From NCBI RefSeq assembly GCF_900142165.1, contig NZ_FQZY01000011.1, positions 1 to 64,000 of the forward strand: a stretch of 64,000 bases of DNA, in the 5' to 3' direction. The stretch comes from Hespellia stercorisuis DSM 15480. Lineage in GTDB: Bacteria > Bacillota > Clostridia > Lachnospirales > Lachnospiraceae. Position numbers and translations under genes: made by a program. The notes under the pieces are model-generated. The model saw only the letters and a list, made by a program, of their open reading frames with translations, searched no databases and was not told the origin of the DNA. Of the stretch, positions 8,701 through 16,731 are shown in pieces (position 1 is the stretch's first letter; each line of letters starts with the position of its first letter).

Positions 8701-9312
8701 AAGGGATCTGGAAAGACAGTTCTGGCTGTCGATGTCGTGAAAGCAATTCAAAAACAGAGAAACATCAAGCAGGGCAAGGTCGCGATTGTGACTGGAGATT
8801 CTCTGAATAAAAAGAAAGTACCTGAGATTCTTGCAAAACTTTACGGCGGTGCACTCATTATTGAGAAGGCCGGAAAGATGAATGAAAAGACAGTTGCCAG
8901 ATTGAACAAGGCGATGGAGAAAGATACAGGCGAACTGCTGATCGTTCTGGAAGAGCAGCGCAAGCCGTTAGACAGACTTCTGACTTCCAACAGAGAGTTT
9001 AGAAGAAAGTTTACATCCAGACTGGAAGTGCCGATTTTCATCAATGATGAGCTGGTTACATTTGGTCAGACCTATGCGCGTGAGAATGGATACAGAATTG
9101 ACGAGATGGGTATTCTGGCGCTCTACAGCCGCATTGATGCGCTCCAGAGAGAGGATCATGCTGTGACAGTTGCCGAAGTAAAAGAGATTATGGACGAGGC
9201 ACAGGAGCATTCGAAGAAGTCGTCAGCCAAGAAGCTTGTGAAACGAGTATTTGGAAGAAGCACAGACTCTTCGGACCGGATTATTCTGTCGGAGAAAGAT
9301 TTCAATATTTAG
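5752..9312 (+). CDS. Giant TPR / acidic-repeat / P-loop ATPase protein
   Basis: About 1186 residues from the GTG at 5752, which follows GAGGTGA (5740-5746); an in-frame GTG at 5743 overlaps that site. The first ~190 residues are helical and TPR-like (repeated motifs such as GNYKKCYGILKIAYERA and IDRAIEYYDEFIEIAPKDPN). Then comes a long low-complexity region rich in Glu, Pro and Asp, with a Lys-rich patch, then Asp/Glu/Tyr repeats, 7 of them exact or near-exact 12-mers. The last ~280 residues are an ATPase domain with Walker A GRKGSGKT (residue 985 counted from 5743) and a GGALIIEKAG strand that could be Walker B, reminiscent of CbxX/SpoVK-like AAA proteins. No signal peptide or membrane segment is seen. 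The role is unknown; the architecture suggests an assembly scaffold with a motor domain. Confidence 0.85.
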   Translation: MDKYEYKLKTEQMLELAGDGEFEKAAEIAESIDWRRVKNASMLLSVSDIYEAIGNYKKCYGILKIAYERASGGRKVVYRLGDLSIRLKNIDRAIEYYDEFIEIAPKDPNQYILRYKILRAQNAPVEEQIESLEEFKKAEYIEEWAYELAKLYQEAGMTAECLEECDDLILWFSEGRYVYQAMELKMQYKPLTPSQLEKYNHRYDNKEATTGPVVARPAARSGFAPVPKKTEAEEPELEEPGNQRANIGDIQELVAPELMEMDLMESQQEEPEVREPKTMEVDSIESALAGLGVIEPIVKDDFEEEPKEPEEPAVPKEEIEGDELDDGLWEEPEEEEEPETVKKKSPIFGATMALSEAIENLVHGVTKFRAEFHEHEEERGEEKDESDDDYMDDRYEDDGYEDDGYVVGDHTDDEYEDDDYEVDGEVKDNASERKRSKKTSSKAAEEEKSQTKAAEAENIPNGKAPKRKASKNASRKLKIDEEPVEVKKADRRTILDAPTMRLPDVEDALEKLKAEKAKKDTSQFRIPATDDIVEEVVEKTPEEEIAGQLSLEDILSDWDAQAEKEEVKTETEKPAVDSVLPEDIQRMIDEIESLGQTVPEEETAMDEEAGIAIAQETAVVSDEDETGYEDATDEYGEAGEPEDGSVEYDDADGVEEDSDEYDDADDFEDDSDEYEDDFDDADEYDDAEDFEDDADEYDEADEYDDDADEYDEDEYEDDSDEYDEDEYEDDSDEYDEDEYEDDSDEYDEDEYEDDSDEYDEDEYEDDSDEYDEDEYEDDSDEYDDDEYEDDSDEYDDDFDDADEYDDAEDFEDEADDDFEDQDDFDDLEEEDFDDFDEEDDLGIMDDLEAKIEKQTAKSRPVLDDREIDDDDLPDLLSSTTPLSRKETAKLIATGKTAPLPLDEISNALSMSDTGFIVHGRYDLESQSGIGTRAGLTDEQKKLFSYFVPVRGMSEQLVDVLEHDKHCTNRNGTSSTGNLLIIGRKGSGKTVLAVDVVKAIQKQRNIKQGKVAIVTGDSLNKKKVPEILAKLYGGALIIEKAGKMNEKTVARLNKAMEKDTGELLIVLEEQRKPLDRLLTSNREFRRKFTSRLEVPIFINDELVTFGQTYARENGYRIDEMGILALYSRIDALQREDHAVTVAEVKEIMDEAQEHSKKSSAKKLVKRVFGRSTDSSDRIILSEKDFNI
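7873..8124 (+). repeat. Seven tandem 36-bp repeats coding an acidic 12-mer
   Basis: The unit encodes DEYDEDEYEDDS. Six copies are identical at the protein level and the seventh has one Glu-to-Asp change. At the DNA level the copies differ only by synonymous third-base changes. Less regular copies of the same acidic pattern extend on both sides (about 7680-8270). Near-identity points to recent expansion by slippage or unequal recombination, so copy number probably varies between strains. Confidence 0.95.
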
Positions 9313-9360
9313 AGTCCGGTTATGGCCAGACATTTTAAGGAAAAGTATGATAGGGTAAAT

Positions 9361-9396
9361 AAAGAGTCGTGTCAGTGAAAGCTGGCACGACTCTTT
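9361..9396 (+). terminator. Intrinsic terminator after the giant ATPase gene
   Basis: An 11-bp perfect stem AAAGAGTCGTG (9361-9371) / CACGACTCTTT (9386-9396), with A-rich and T-rich flanks. It could work in both directions. Confidence 0.8.
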
Positions 9397-9570
9397 GTAT
9401 CTGCAGCTATGGGCACGCCTACTGTTTTGTATACATTCGTGCATATTGCACTAGAAATTACTTTCTTTTTATACCCAACTAAAGTATAATATGAAGTAGA
9501 AATTGTGCTTATTCCGCGAGGGCGAAACTGTTCACGGACATAGTAATTAAAAAGGTTGTGAGGTAGGGAT

Positions 9571-11553
9571 ATGGTAGAAAAGGAAACGAAAGCAACGATC
9601 AAAAAGACGGCTGCCAAAAGTGCAGTTGGTAAAAAAAACGGGACGAAGAAAGCGGCAGATAAATCCTGCAGAATAGGGGAACTGGATCACTATTTATTCG
9701 GGCAGGGAAACCATTATGAGATTTTTAAGAAGCTTGGAGCTCACATGACGAAGTTTCGAGGGAAAGATGGTGTTTATTTTGCGGTATGGGCACCACATGC
9801 GAAGCAGGTTTCTGTGATCGGTGATTTTAATGGGTGGGAGCTTGATGCGAATTTTATGGAGCGTCAGGAACCGCTTGGAATTTATACCTGCTTTATTCCG
9901 GGGGTAGAGGAAGGGGCTTATTATAAGTTCTGTATCCGCACCCAGACAGATAAGCTCCTGTTCAAGGCAGATCCATTTGCAAATTATGCAGAGCTGAGAC
10001 CGGGAACTGCATCCAGAGTGGTGGATATTTCGAAATTGAGATGGTCGGATGAAGCATGGATGAGGGAACGGCAGACATGGAAACATGAAGAGAGCCCGAT
10101 GTCAATCTACGAGGTACATATGGGATCGTGGAAACGCCATCCGGGACGTGAGGATGAGGGCTTCTATACATACCGTGAGTTCGCAAAATCCGCGGTGGAA
10201 TATATGAAAGAAATGGGCTATACCCATATCGAGTTGATGGGACTCGCGGAGTATCCGTATGACGGTTCGTGGGGATATCAGGTTACCGGGTATTATGCGC
10301 CTACATCCCGCTATGGAACGCCGGAAGACTTCGCGTATATGATCAATTATTTCCATAAGAACAAAATCGGAGTGATTCTGGACTGGGTACCGGCACATTT
10401 CCCGAAGGATGCACACGGGCTGGCAGATTTTGACGGGACGCCGACTTACGAGTATGCGGATCCGAAAAAGGGCGAGCATCCAGACTGGGGAACAAAGATA
10501 TTTGACTATGCAAAACCTGAGGTTAAGAACTTCCTGATTGCCAATGCTTTATTCTGGATCGAGCATTATCATGTAGACGGACTGCGTGTGGATGCGGTGG
10601 CATCCATGCTGTATCTGGATTATGGCAAGGAGGACGGACAGTGGATTGCCAACAAATATGGCAGCAATGAGAACCTTGAGGCAATCGAGTTTTTCAAGCA
10701 TCTCAATTCAGTGGTTCTGGGGCGGAATCCGGGTGCACTGATGATCGCGGAGGAGTCTACCGCATGGCCGATGGTGACTGGTAAGCCGGAGGACGACGGC
10801 CTGGGCTTCAGCCTGAAGTGGAATATGGGCTGGATGCACGATTTTCTCGAGTACATGAAACTGGATCCGCTGTTCAGAAAGAATGCACATTACCAGATGA
10901 CATTCTCAATGGAGTATGCGTACAGCGAGAAATATATTCTGGTGCTCTCCCACGACGAGGTGGTTCACCTGAAGTGCTCTATGATCAATAAGATGCCGGG
11001 AGTCGGGTTTGATAAATTTGCCAATCTGAAGGTTGGATATGCATATATGATCGGACATCCAGGTAAAAAACTGCTGTTCATGGGACAGGAGTTCGCACAG
11101 CTTCGGGAGTGGAGCGAGGAACGGGAACTGGACTGGTTCCTTCTGGCGGAGAAAGAACATCAGCAGCTGCAGACATTTGAGAGCGACCTGCTGAAGCTAT
11201 ATAGAAAGAATAAAGCACTGTATGAGCTGGACACGAAGGAGGAAGGCTTTGAGTGGATCAATAAGGATGACACATTCAGAAGCATCTTCAGCTTTGTGAG
11301 ACATTCAAAGGACAATAAGAAGAACCTGCTCTTTGTATGCAATTTCACACCGGTTGCACGACCGGATTACCGCGTGGGCGTGCCGAGAAGAAAGCAGTAT
11401 AAGCTGATTCTCAACAGTGACGACAGACGCTACGGCGGAGAGGGAGCAGAGAGGCCGGTGTTCTACAAGACCGAGAAGAGTGAGTGCGACGGAAAGAGAT
11501 ACTCTTTTGCATATGACCTTCCGGCATATGGAGTAGCTGTTTTCGAATTTTAG
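9571..11553 (+). CDS. glgB: 1,4-alpha-glucan branching enzyme
   Basis: A 660-residue GH13 enzyme that forms alpha-1,6 branches in glycogen. A Lys/Ala-rich tail of about 35 residues precedes the CBM48 domain (VYFAVWAPHAKQVSVIGDFN, about 68-87). The catalytic barrel carries GLRVDAV (nucleophile D341), IAEEST (acid/base E394) and SHDEV (D462), followed by the usual C-terminal beta domain. The ATG follows GAGGTAGGG. The Lys-rich extension is not part of the catalytic family core. No other glycogen gene is adjacent, so glgB appears to be transcribed alone, with a TATAAT about 80 bp upstream (9490) as a possible -10 element. Confidence 0.96.
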   Translation: MVEKETKATIKKTAAKSAVGKKNGTKKAADKSCRIGELDHYLFGQGNHYEIFKKLGAHMTKFRGKDGVYFAVWAPHAKQVSVIGDFNGWELDANFMERQEPLGIYTCFIPGVEEGAYYKFCIRTQTDKLLFKADPFANYAELRPGTASRVVDISKLRWSDEAWMRERQTWKHEESPMSIYEVHMGSWKRHPGREDEGFYTYREFAKSAVEYMKEMGYTHIELMGLAEYPYDGSWGYQVTGYYAPTSRYGTPEDFAYMINYFHKNKIGVILDWVPAHFPKDAHGLADFDGTPTYEYADPKKGEHPDWGTKIFDYAKPEVKNFLIANALFWIEHYHVDGLRVDAVASMLYLDYGKEDGQWIANKYGSNENLEAIEFFKHLNSVVLGRNPGALMIAEESTAWPMVTGKPEDDGLGFSLKWNMGWMHDFLEYMKLDPLFRKNAHYQMTFSMEYAYSEKYILVLSHDEVVHLKCSMINKMPGVGFDKFANLKVGYAYMIGHPGKKLLFMGQEFAQLREWSEERELDWFLLAEKEHQQLQTFESDLLKLYRKNKALYELDTKEEGFEWINKDDTFRSIFSFVRHSKDNKKNLLFVCNFTPVARPDYRVGVPRRKQYKLILNSDDRRYGGEGAERPVFYKTEKSECDGKRYSFAYDLPAYGVAVFEF

Positions 11554-11956
11554 AATTTGTACGAAGGAAGAACTCGCCGAAGGCGGGAGGAACGAGAGTG
11601 TTTCGCATTGCGCGAAGCACTCTCGTTTCAGGTATTGGAGGAGCGCGCCACCGCGGCAGATACTGTGCGAACAGAATCATATACAGCGGTGATACAGAGG
11701 CATCTGCATAGGCACATATTGAGGCGGATACAGAGGCATATACAAAGGTATATATGGCAACTTTCATACAATGTTAAAAAAAGAAAAAAAGAGTGTTTTT
11801 TTGATTGAAAAGGTGTATTATGATAGCATATGTTTTTTTAGACATACAATTTTGGGCAGTGCAGTACCGCAAAATCCCAGACATTGTCCGGGTGGGCGCT
11901 GCGCAGGCCGCTTCTCTTTAGGGAGGCATTACAAATTATAGAAACGGGGGCATAAT
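11554..11956. other. Gap between glgB and the V-ATPase operon
   Basis: Contains a small stem CTCGCC/GGCGGGAG, a strong hairpin (separate entry), then short imperfect repeats around GATACAGAGGCAT (about 11691-11745), a poly-A/T stretch, and a possible promoter TTGAAA, 17 bp, ATATGT near 11804-11832. No ORF looks real. The final 80 bases form the leader of the ATPase operon. Confidence 0.4.
11591..11628 (+). terminator. Hairpin terminator after glgB
   Basis: AACGAGAGTG.TTCGC pairs with GCGAA.CACTCTCGTT around a short loop, giving a long stem interrupted by one bulge. The T tract is short (GTTT), so termination may be partial. Confidence 0.65.
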
Positions 11957-12268
11957 ATGGACTCTATTGTAAACAAATTATCAGAGATAGAATCGGCCGC
12001 TTCGGCGATCGTGGCACATGCAGAAGAGCAGAAGGCCGTGATCGATGATGAGATGCAGAAGAAACGGGACGAATTCGATGCGAAGCTGGAGGCGGATACC
12101 CAGAAAAAGATACGGCTCATCCGCGGAGAGCTGGAGAGCCGAACGTCTTCACTGCTCGGAAACCAGACGGGCGAGGCGGGAGAAAGTATAGAAGCCTTAA
12201 AACAGGAATACGAGACAAAGCACGAAGAATATGCGAAGGAAATACTCGCCAGAATCACAGAGGTATAG
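11957..12268 (+). CDS. ntpF: V-type ATPase peripheral stalk subunit (G/H type)
   Basis: A 103-residue, fully helical, highly charged protein with heptad-like spacing, the size and character of NtpF/AhaH peripheral-stalk subunits. It opens the V-ATPase operon and is followed 3 bases later by subunit C. It would pair with subunit E (16144-16731) to form the stator that keeps the catalytic head from rotating. Family assignment comes mainly from composition and position, because these stalk proteins are poorly conserved. Confidence 0.8.
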   Translation: MDSIVNKLSEIESAASAIVAHAEEQKAVIDDEMQKKRDEFDAKLEADTQKKIRLIRGELESRTSSLLGNQTGEAGESIEALKQEYETKHEEYAKEILARITEV

Positions 12269-12271
12269 GAT

Positions 12272-13318
12272 ATGGGGAATCTACTGAATTATAGTGGAAT
12301 CGTAACAAAAGTCCATGCGATGCAGGCGAAGCTGCTGAAGCCGTCCGATTTTGATGAGATTGCATCTCTTCACAATGTGACAGAGATTGTTTCTTATCTG
12401 AAGGAAAAGCCGGCCTATGCGGATTTTCTGCGAGACATTGATGAGACCAAGCTTCACAGAGGAGACATCGAGAAGATCCTGATCCAGTCACTTTACCGGG
12501 ACTACACGAAGCTTTACCGGTTTTCGGGGATGGCGCAGAGAAAGTATCTGAAGCTTTACCTCAAGAGATATGAGATCAATCTGATCAACTACTGTCTCAG
12601 AATTGTTATCAACCATTATGCGGAACCGTTTGATCTGAATTACAAGCGCCCGTTTTTTGACCAGTATTCCCAGATATCCATCGAGAAGCTGATCGCATCC
12701 AGAACAACGGATGAACTGATTGACAACCTGAAGGGCACAGAGTACTATGAGCCGCTTCACAAGCTGAGAGAGTCGAACAGCGTGACGCTGTTTGATTACG
12801 ATCTCGCATTGGATTTGTATTACTTTACCACGTTATGGAGTGAACGCAAAAAAGCGTTAAAGAAAAAAGAACGTGAACTTTTTACCCGGGATTACGGAAC
12901 CAAGATCGATCTGTTGAACATTCAGTGGATCTACCGGGCGAAGAAATATTTTCACATGCAGCCTGCGGATATTTATGCACTGCTGGTGCCGATCCATTAT
13001 CATCTGAAAACGGAGATGATCAAGAACATGGTGGAGGCCGGCACACCGGAAGAACTTCTGGTGCTTCTGAACCAGACCCGGTATGCGAAGAATTATGACT
13101 TTGAGAAAAAGATTACGCTGGAGCAGATGTATTTTGAATGCATTTACCATCTGTTCACAATAGACAGACGCCGCAATCCGTATACGATCGCGACGCTGAA
13201 CACATATTTATTCTTGAAAGAGACAGAAATAGACAAACTAACAACAGCCATGGAGTGTATTCGTTACAGCTTATCTCCGGGAGATACGTTAGCATATGTA
13301 GGAGGTGTAACGGAATGA
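12272..13318 (+). CDS. ntpC: V-type ATPase subunit C
   Basis: A 348-residue soluble subunit that joins the central rotor shaft to the membrane ring. It begins with the LNYSGIVTKVHAMQAKLL motif usual for bacterial/archaeal C (d-type) subunits, and a helical body follows with several Tyr/Arg-rich segments. Its stop overlaps the start of subunit I as ATGA, implying coupled translation. Length and order match bacterial V-ATPase operons. Confidence 0.92.
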   Translation: MGNLLNYSGIVTKVHAMQAKLLKPSDFDEIASLHNVTEIVSYLKEKPAYADFLRDIDETKLHRGDIEKILIQSLYRDYTKLYRFSGMAQRKYLKLYLKRYEINLINYCLRIVINHYAEPFDLNYKRPFFDQYSQISIEKLIASRTTDELIDNLKGTEYYEPLHKLRESNSVTLFDYDLALDLYYFTTLWSERKKALKKKERELFTRDYGTKIDLLNIQWIYRAKKYFHMQPADIYALLVPIHYHLKTEMIKNMVEAGTPEELLVLLNQTRYAKNYDFEKKITLEQMYFECIYHLFTIDRRRNPYTIATLNTYLFLKETEIDKLTTAMECIRYSLSPGDTLAYVGGVTE

Positions 13319-15237
13319 TTGTAAAGATGAAGTTTGTGAGCATCACCGGTCCGAGAAGTGACATCGACAGGGTCACGGATCTCTATCTGTCCAGATACGA
13401 GATTCAGCTGGAGCATGCCATGTCGGAGCTGAAGACTGTGGATAATCTGCGGCCCTTCGTGGAGGTGAATCCGTATAAGGATGCTCTGACGAAAGCGACA
13501 CAGTATGTGGGACTGCTGAAGAATCAGAATGTGGAGCCGGATACGTCTATGGGACTGGATGATATGTTTGAGGTGGTTCGAAGCGCCAACCATGATTATC
13601 TGGAATTTGAGGCGAACAAGGATCAATTAAAGCGCAAACGTGAGGAGCTTCGGGAAAAGCAGAAGATGATCGCACCGTTTCGGCCGCTCAACTGTGATCT
13701 GCATGAGGTACTCCGGTATAAATACATCAAGTACCGGTTTGGCCGCATTTCTACGGAATATCATCACCGGATGGAGAAGTATCTGTTGGAGGATCTGGGA
13801 GCGGTTTTTGTGGAAGGCGAGCGGGATGAGAGCTTTGTCTACGGAGCTTACTTCGTAGCACAGGGGGAGGCCCACAAGGTGGACGCGGTCTTTAAATCCC
13901 TGCACTTTGAACGAATCGAGCTTCCGGATGTATACGAGGGCACACCGGACGCGGCTTATCATGAGCTGGAAAAAGAGATTGCCGGAATTGGAAAACAGAT
14001 CGAGGACGTGGACGCGGCGGCGGGCGATATGCTTGCGGGACGCGCGGCGAAGCTGGTGGCAGCGAAGAAACGTCTGGAGGATCTGGCGAGCAATTTCGAT
14101 GTCAGAAAACTGGCGGCCCGTGTGGAAGACAATCAGGAGGACTACTACATTCTCTGCGGATGGATGGCGGAGACTGATGTTGAAAAATTCCTGCATGAGA
14201 TCAAGGACGATGATAAAATCTTCGTGGTCGTGGAGGATGATCATGACAACTACTTTGGCGAACCGCCTACCAAGCTGAACAATCCGAAGGTCTTCAAGCC
14301 CTTCGAGATGTTTATCCAGATGTACGGTTTGCCGGCTCACGACGAGATGGATCCAACCGTCTTCGTGGCACTCACATATACATTCATCTTCGGCGTCATG
14401 TTTGGGGATGTGGGACAGGGACTGTGCCTGCTGATCGGCGGGGCAATCATTTACAAGGTGAAGAAGGCACCGCTGGCGGGAATCATTTCGACTGCGGGAA
14501 TATTCTCCACAATTTTCGGATTCATGTTCGGAAGCTTCTTCGGGTTTGAGGATGTGATCGAACCGATCTGGATTCGTCCGATCGAGCATATGACGAAGCT
14601 GCCGTTCATCGGAAAACTGAATACGGTATTCGTGGTGGCCGTGGCGTTTGGTATGGGAATCATTCTGCTTTCCATGGTTTTCCACATTATCAACGCACTG
14701 CGCGCACACGATAAGGGCGATGCATTGTTTGATGTAAATGGTGTGGCCGGCCTGGTATTCTACGGCTCTGCGGTTGCGACCATCGTGCTGTTCATGACAG
14801 GCAACAGCACACCGGCGGGAATTGTGCTGGCTGTGATGTTCGGACTGCCATTGCTTCTGATTCTTTTCAAGGAGCCTCTGACAAAGAAGCTGGAGAAGAA
14901 AGCGGCAAAATCGGAAGAGGGAATCGGCATGTTTCTTGTGCAGGGATTCTTCGAACTGTTCGAGACACTGCTCAGTTATTTTTCCAATACACTGTCTTTC
15001 GTCCGTATCGGAGCATTTGCAGTCAGCCATGCGGCAATGATGCAGGTCGTTCTGCAGCTCGCGGGAGCAGAAAGCGGATCACCGAATTGGATCGTGGTCG
15101 TGCTCGGCAACGCGTTTGTGTGTGGTATGGAAGGACTGATCGTGGGAATCCAGGTACTTCGTCTGGAATATTACGAGATGTTCAGCAGGTTCTATAAGGG
15201 AACCGGGCGGAAGTTCCAGCCATATAATGAGAAATAA
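13315..15237 (+). CDS. ntpI: V-type ATPase subunit I (membrane a subunit)
   Basis: About 640 residues from the ATG at 13315, which overlaps the stop of subunit C and follows GGAGGTG (13301-13307). The longer open frame that begins at 13138 lies inside ntpC and is not used. The N-terminal half is a cytosolic coiled-coil domain. The C-terminal half, from about ALTYTFIFGVMFGDVGQG, has seven or eight membrane segments and contains the conserved FVRIGAFAVSHAAMM helix, whose Arg works against the rotor carboxylate. It forms the ion half-channels together with the K ring. Confidence 0.95.
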   Translation: MIVKMKFVSITGPRSDIDRVTDLYLSRYEIQLEHAMSELKTVDNLRPFVEVNPYKDALTKATQYVGLLKNQNVEPDTSMGLDDMFEVVRSANHDYLEFEANKDQLKRKREELREKQKMIAPFRPLNCDLHEVLRYKYIKYRFGRISTEYHHRMEKYLLEDLGAVFVEGERDESFVYGAYFVAQGEAHKVDAVFKSLHFERIELPDVYEGTPDAAYHELEKEIAGIGKQIEDVDAAAGDMLAGRAAKLVAAKKRLEDLASNFDVRKLAARVEDNQEDYYILCGWMAETDVEKFLHEIKDDDKIFVVVEDDHDNYFGEPPTKLNNPKVFKPFEMFIQMYGLPAHDEMDPTVFVALTYTFIFGVMFGDVGQGLCLLIGGAIIYKVKKAPLAGIISTAGIFSTIFGFMFGSFFGFEDVIEPIWIRPIEHMTKLPFIGKLNTVFVVAVAFGMGIILLSMVFHIINALRAHDKGDALFDVNGVAGLVFYGSAVATIVLFMTGNSTPAGIVLAVMFGLPLLLILFKEPLTKKLEKKAAKSEEGIGMFLVQGFFELFETLLSYFSNTLSFVRIGAFAVSHAAMMQVVLQLAGAESGSPNWIVVVLGNAFVCGMEGLIVGIQVLRLEYYEMFSRFYKGTGRKFQPYNEK

Positions 15238-15283
15238 AATATTAACAGTACAATAGAAAAACACATTTAAGGAGGATTAAGTC

Positions 15284-15715
15284 ATGAACTTAACAGTAAA
15301 ATTAATTTTGATCGCAGCATTAGTATTGAGCATTATCGTTCCATTTGGTTATTATCTGATCGGTGAGAAGAACCGTGGCCGTTATAAAAAAGCAATTGGT
15401 GTCAATGTATTCTTCTTCTTCGGAGCATTTGTAATCGGATCCATCATGCTGTTTGGCGGCGGAAGTGTACAGGCAGCGGATGCGGCAGGCGGTGCGACAC
15501 TGGCAACCGGACTTGGATATATCGCAGCGGCACTGGTTACCGGTCTTTCATGTATCGGCGGAGGTATCGCCGTGGCAAGTGCCGCAAGTGCAGCACTTGG
15601 TGCAATCAGTGAGGATTCCAGCGTACTTGGTAAGTCCCTGATCTTCGTAGGTCTTGCCGAAGGTGTGTGTTTGTACGGACTGATCATTTCATTCATGATC
15701 TTAGGACAGTTATAG
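15284..15715 (+). CDS. ntpK: V-type ATPase subunit K (proteolipid, rotor ring)
   Basis: A 143-residue protein with four predicted membrane helices, as in Enterococcus NtpK. The last helix holds the ion-binding carboxylate E126 in VGLAEGVCLYG, and the third helix is Gly/Ala-rich (GGGIAVASAASAALG). The first two helices lack a carboxylate. The Gln that binds Na+ in the third helix of NtpK is not evident here, and no Ser/Thr follows the Glu. This hints at proton rather than sodium coupling, but only structure-aware alignment would settle it. Preceded by AAGGAGGA. Confidence 0.93.
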   Translation: MNLTVKLILIAALVLSIIVPFGYYLIGEKNRGRYKKAIGVNVFFFFGAFVIGSIMLFGGGSVQAADAAGGATLATGLGYIAAALVTGLSCIGGGIAVASAASAALGAISEDSSVLGKSLIFVGLAEGVCLYGLIISFMILGQL

Positions 15716-15746
15716 GATTCCCGCGGGACGGAGGTCTGACAAAACT

Positions 15747-16055
15747 ATGAAAATGTTTTTAATCAGTGACAATGTGGACACATACACGGGGATGCGTCTC
15801 GCAGGCGTGGACGGGGTCGTTGTTCACGAGAGAGAAGAACTCCGCGGTGCCCTGGAAAAGGTGCTGGAGGACAAGACCATCGGCATCGTTCTGCTGACCG
15901 AGAAGTTTGGGCGCGAGTTCCCGGACATCCTTGACGAGATCAAGCTGCAGCGCAAGATGCCGTTGCTCGTGGAGATTCCGGACAGACACGGAACCGGCCG
16001 AAAGAAGGACTTCATCACATCTTATGTAAATGAGGCCATCGGTCTGAAATTGTAG
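15747..16055 (+). CDS. ntpG: V-type ATPase subunit F (NtpG)
   Basis: A 102-residue Rossmann-like protein that binds the rotor shaft. It shows the family pattern: an N-terminal strand MKMFLISDNVDTYTGMRLAG, the central GIVLLTEKF strand, and a C-terminal LLVEIPD strand. Position between K and E matches bacterial V-ATPase operons. Normal length. Confidence 0.92.
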   Translation: MKMFLISDNVDTYTGMRLAGVDGVVVHEREELRGALEKVLEDKTIGIVLLTEKFGREFPDILDEIKLQRKMPLLVEIPDRHGTGRKKDFITSYVNEAIGLKL

Positions 16056-16143
16056 AACAGGAAGCGGTGCCGCCGGGTTCCGGATTTTGCCGGGGCGGCA
16101 CGGTACAGATACCAGGAAAAGTAACGAAAAAGAAGGTGACGAC

Positions 16144-16731
16144 TTGACATTAGAAGAAAAAATCGAGCATTTACAAGCCTCTTCCATGGAGGAGGCGAGA
16201 GCGGAGAGCAACGCGATCATCGATGCCCACCGCGAGGCTCTTGAAAAATTATTCGAGGATCATAAAGAAGAGGCGCTGCGGCAGGCCGAGACCCGGATCA
16301 AGGCAGAGACGGTCAATGCGAAGCAGCAGCTGAACAAAGCGATGTCAAAATCGCAGATAGAGTTAAAGAGGCAGCAGGGGCAGATCCAGCAGGATCTGAA
16401 GGACCAGCTGTTTGATGAGGTTCGTGCAAAGACCGTGGAATTTATGAAGACGGAGGCGTATGATGACCTCCTCGTGGCATGGATCAAGGACGCGCTGAGT
16501 TTTGCGGGCGGCGAGGCAATCACGATCTACATCAACCCGTCCGATGAGAGGAAGCAGTCGGACCTGCGGGATGCAACCGGTGTGAGCATTATGATCAGCA
16601 GAGAGGATTTCATGGGTGGAATCCGTGCGGTTCTTCGGGGGCGCAACATCCTGATCGACCATTCCTTTAAGACGAGTATAGAAAATGAATATGCAAAGTT
16701 TATATTTATGGGAGGTGACGGACGTGCTTAA
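16144..16731 (+). CDS. ntpE: V-type ATPase subunit E
   Basis: About 195 residues from a TTG at 16144, chosen because GAAGGTGA (16132-16139) lies at the right distance and the protein then begins MTLEEKIEHLQ, as subunit E proteins do. A frame extended upstream to 16087 has no ribosome-binding site. A long N-terminal helix (stator stalk) is followed by a compact domain that binds the top of the head, ending in a SFKTSIENEYAKFIF segment. The stop overlaps the GTG start of subunit A by 8 bases. Confidence 0.92.
   Translation: MTLEEKIEHLQASSMEEARAESNAIIDAHREALEKLFEDHKEEALRQAETRIKAETVNAKQQLNKAMSKSQIELKRQQGQIQQDLKDQLFDEVRAKTVEFMKTEAYDDLLVAWIKDALSFAGGEAITIYINPSDERKQSDLRDATGVSIMISREDFMGGIRAVLRGRNILIDHSFKTSIENEYAKFIFMGGDGRA

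Noticed and set aside
13138-13314. N-terminal extension of subunit I
   Set aside because: It lies within subunit C, has no ribosome-binding site, and the family starts at the ATG 13315.
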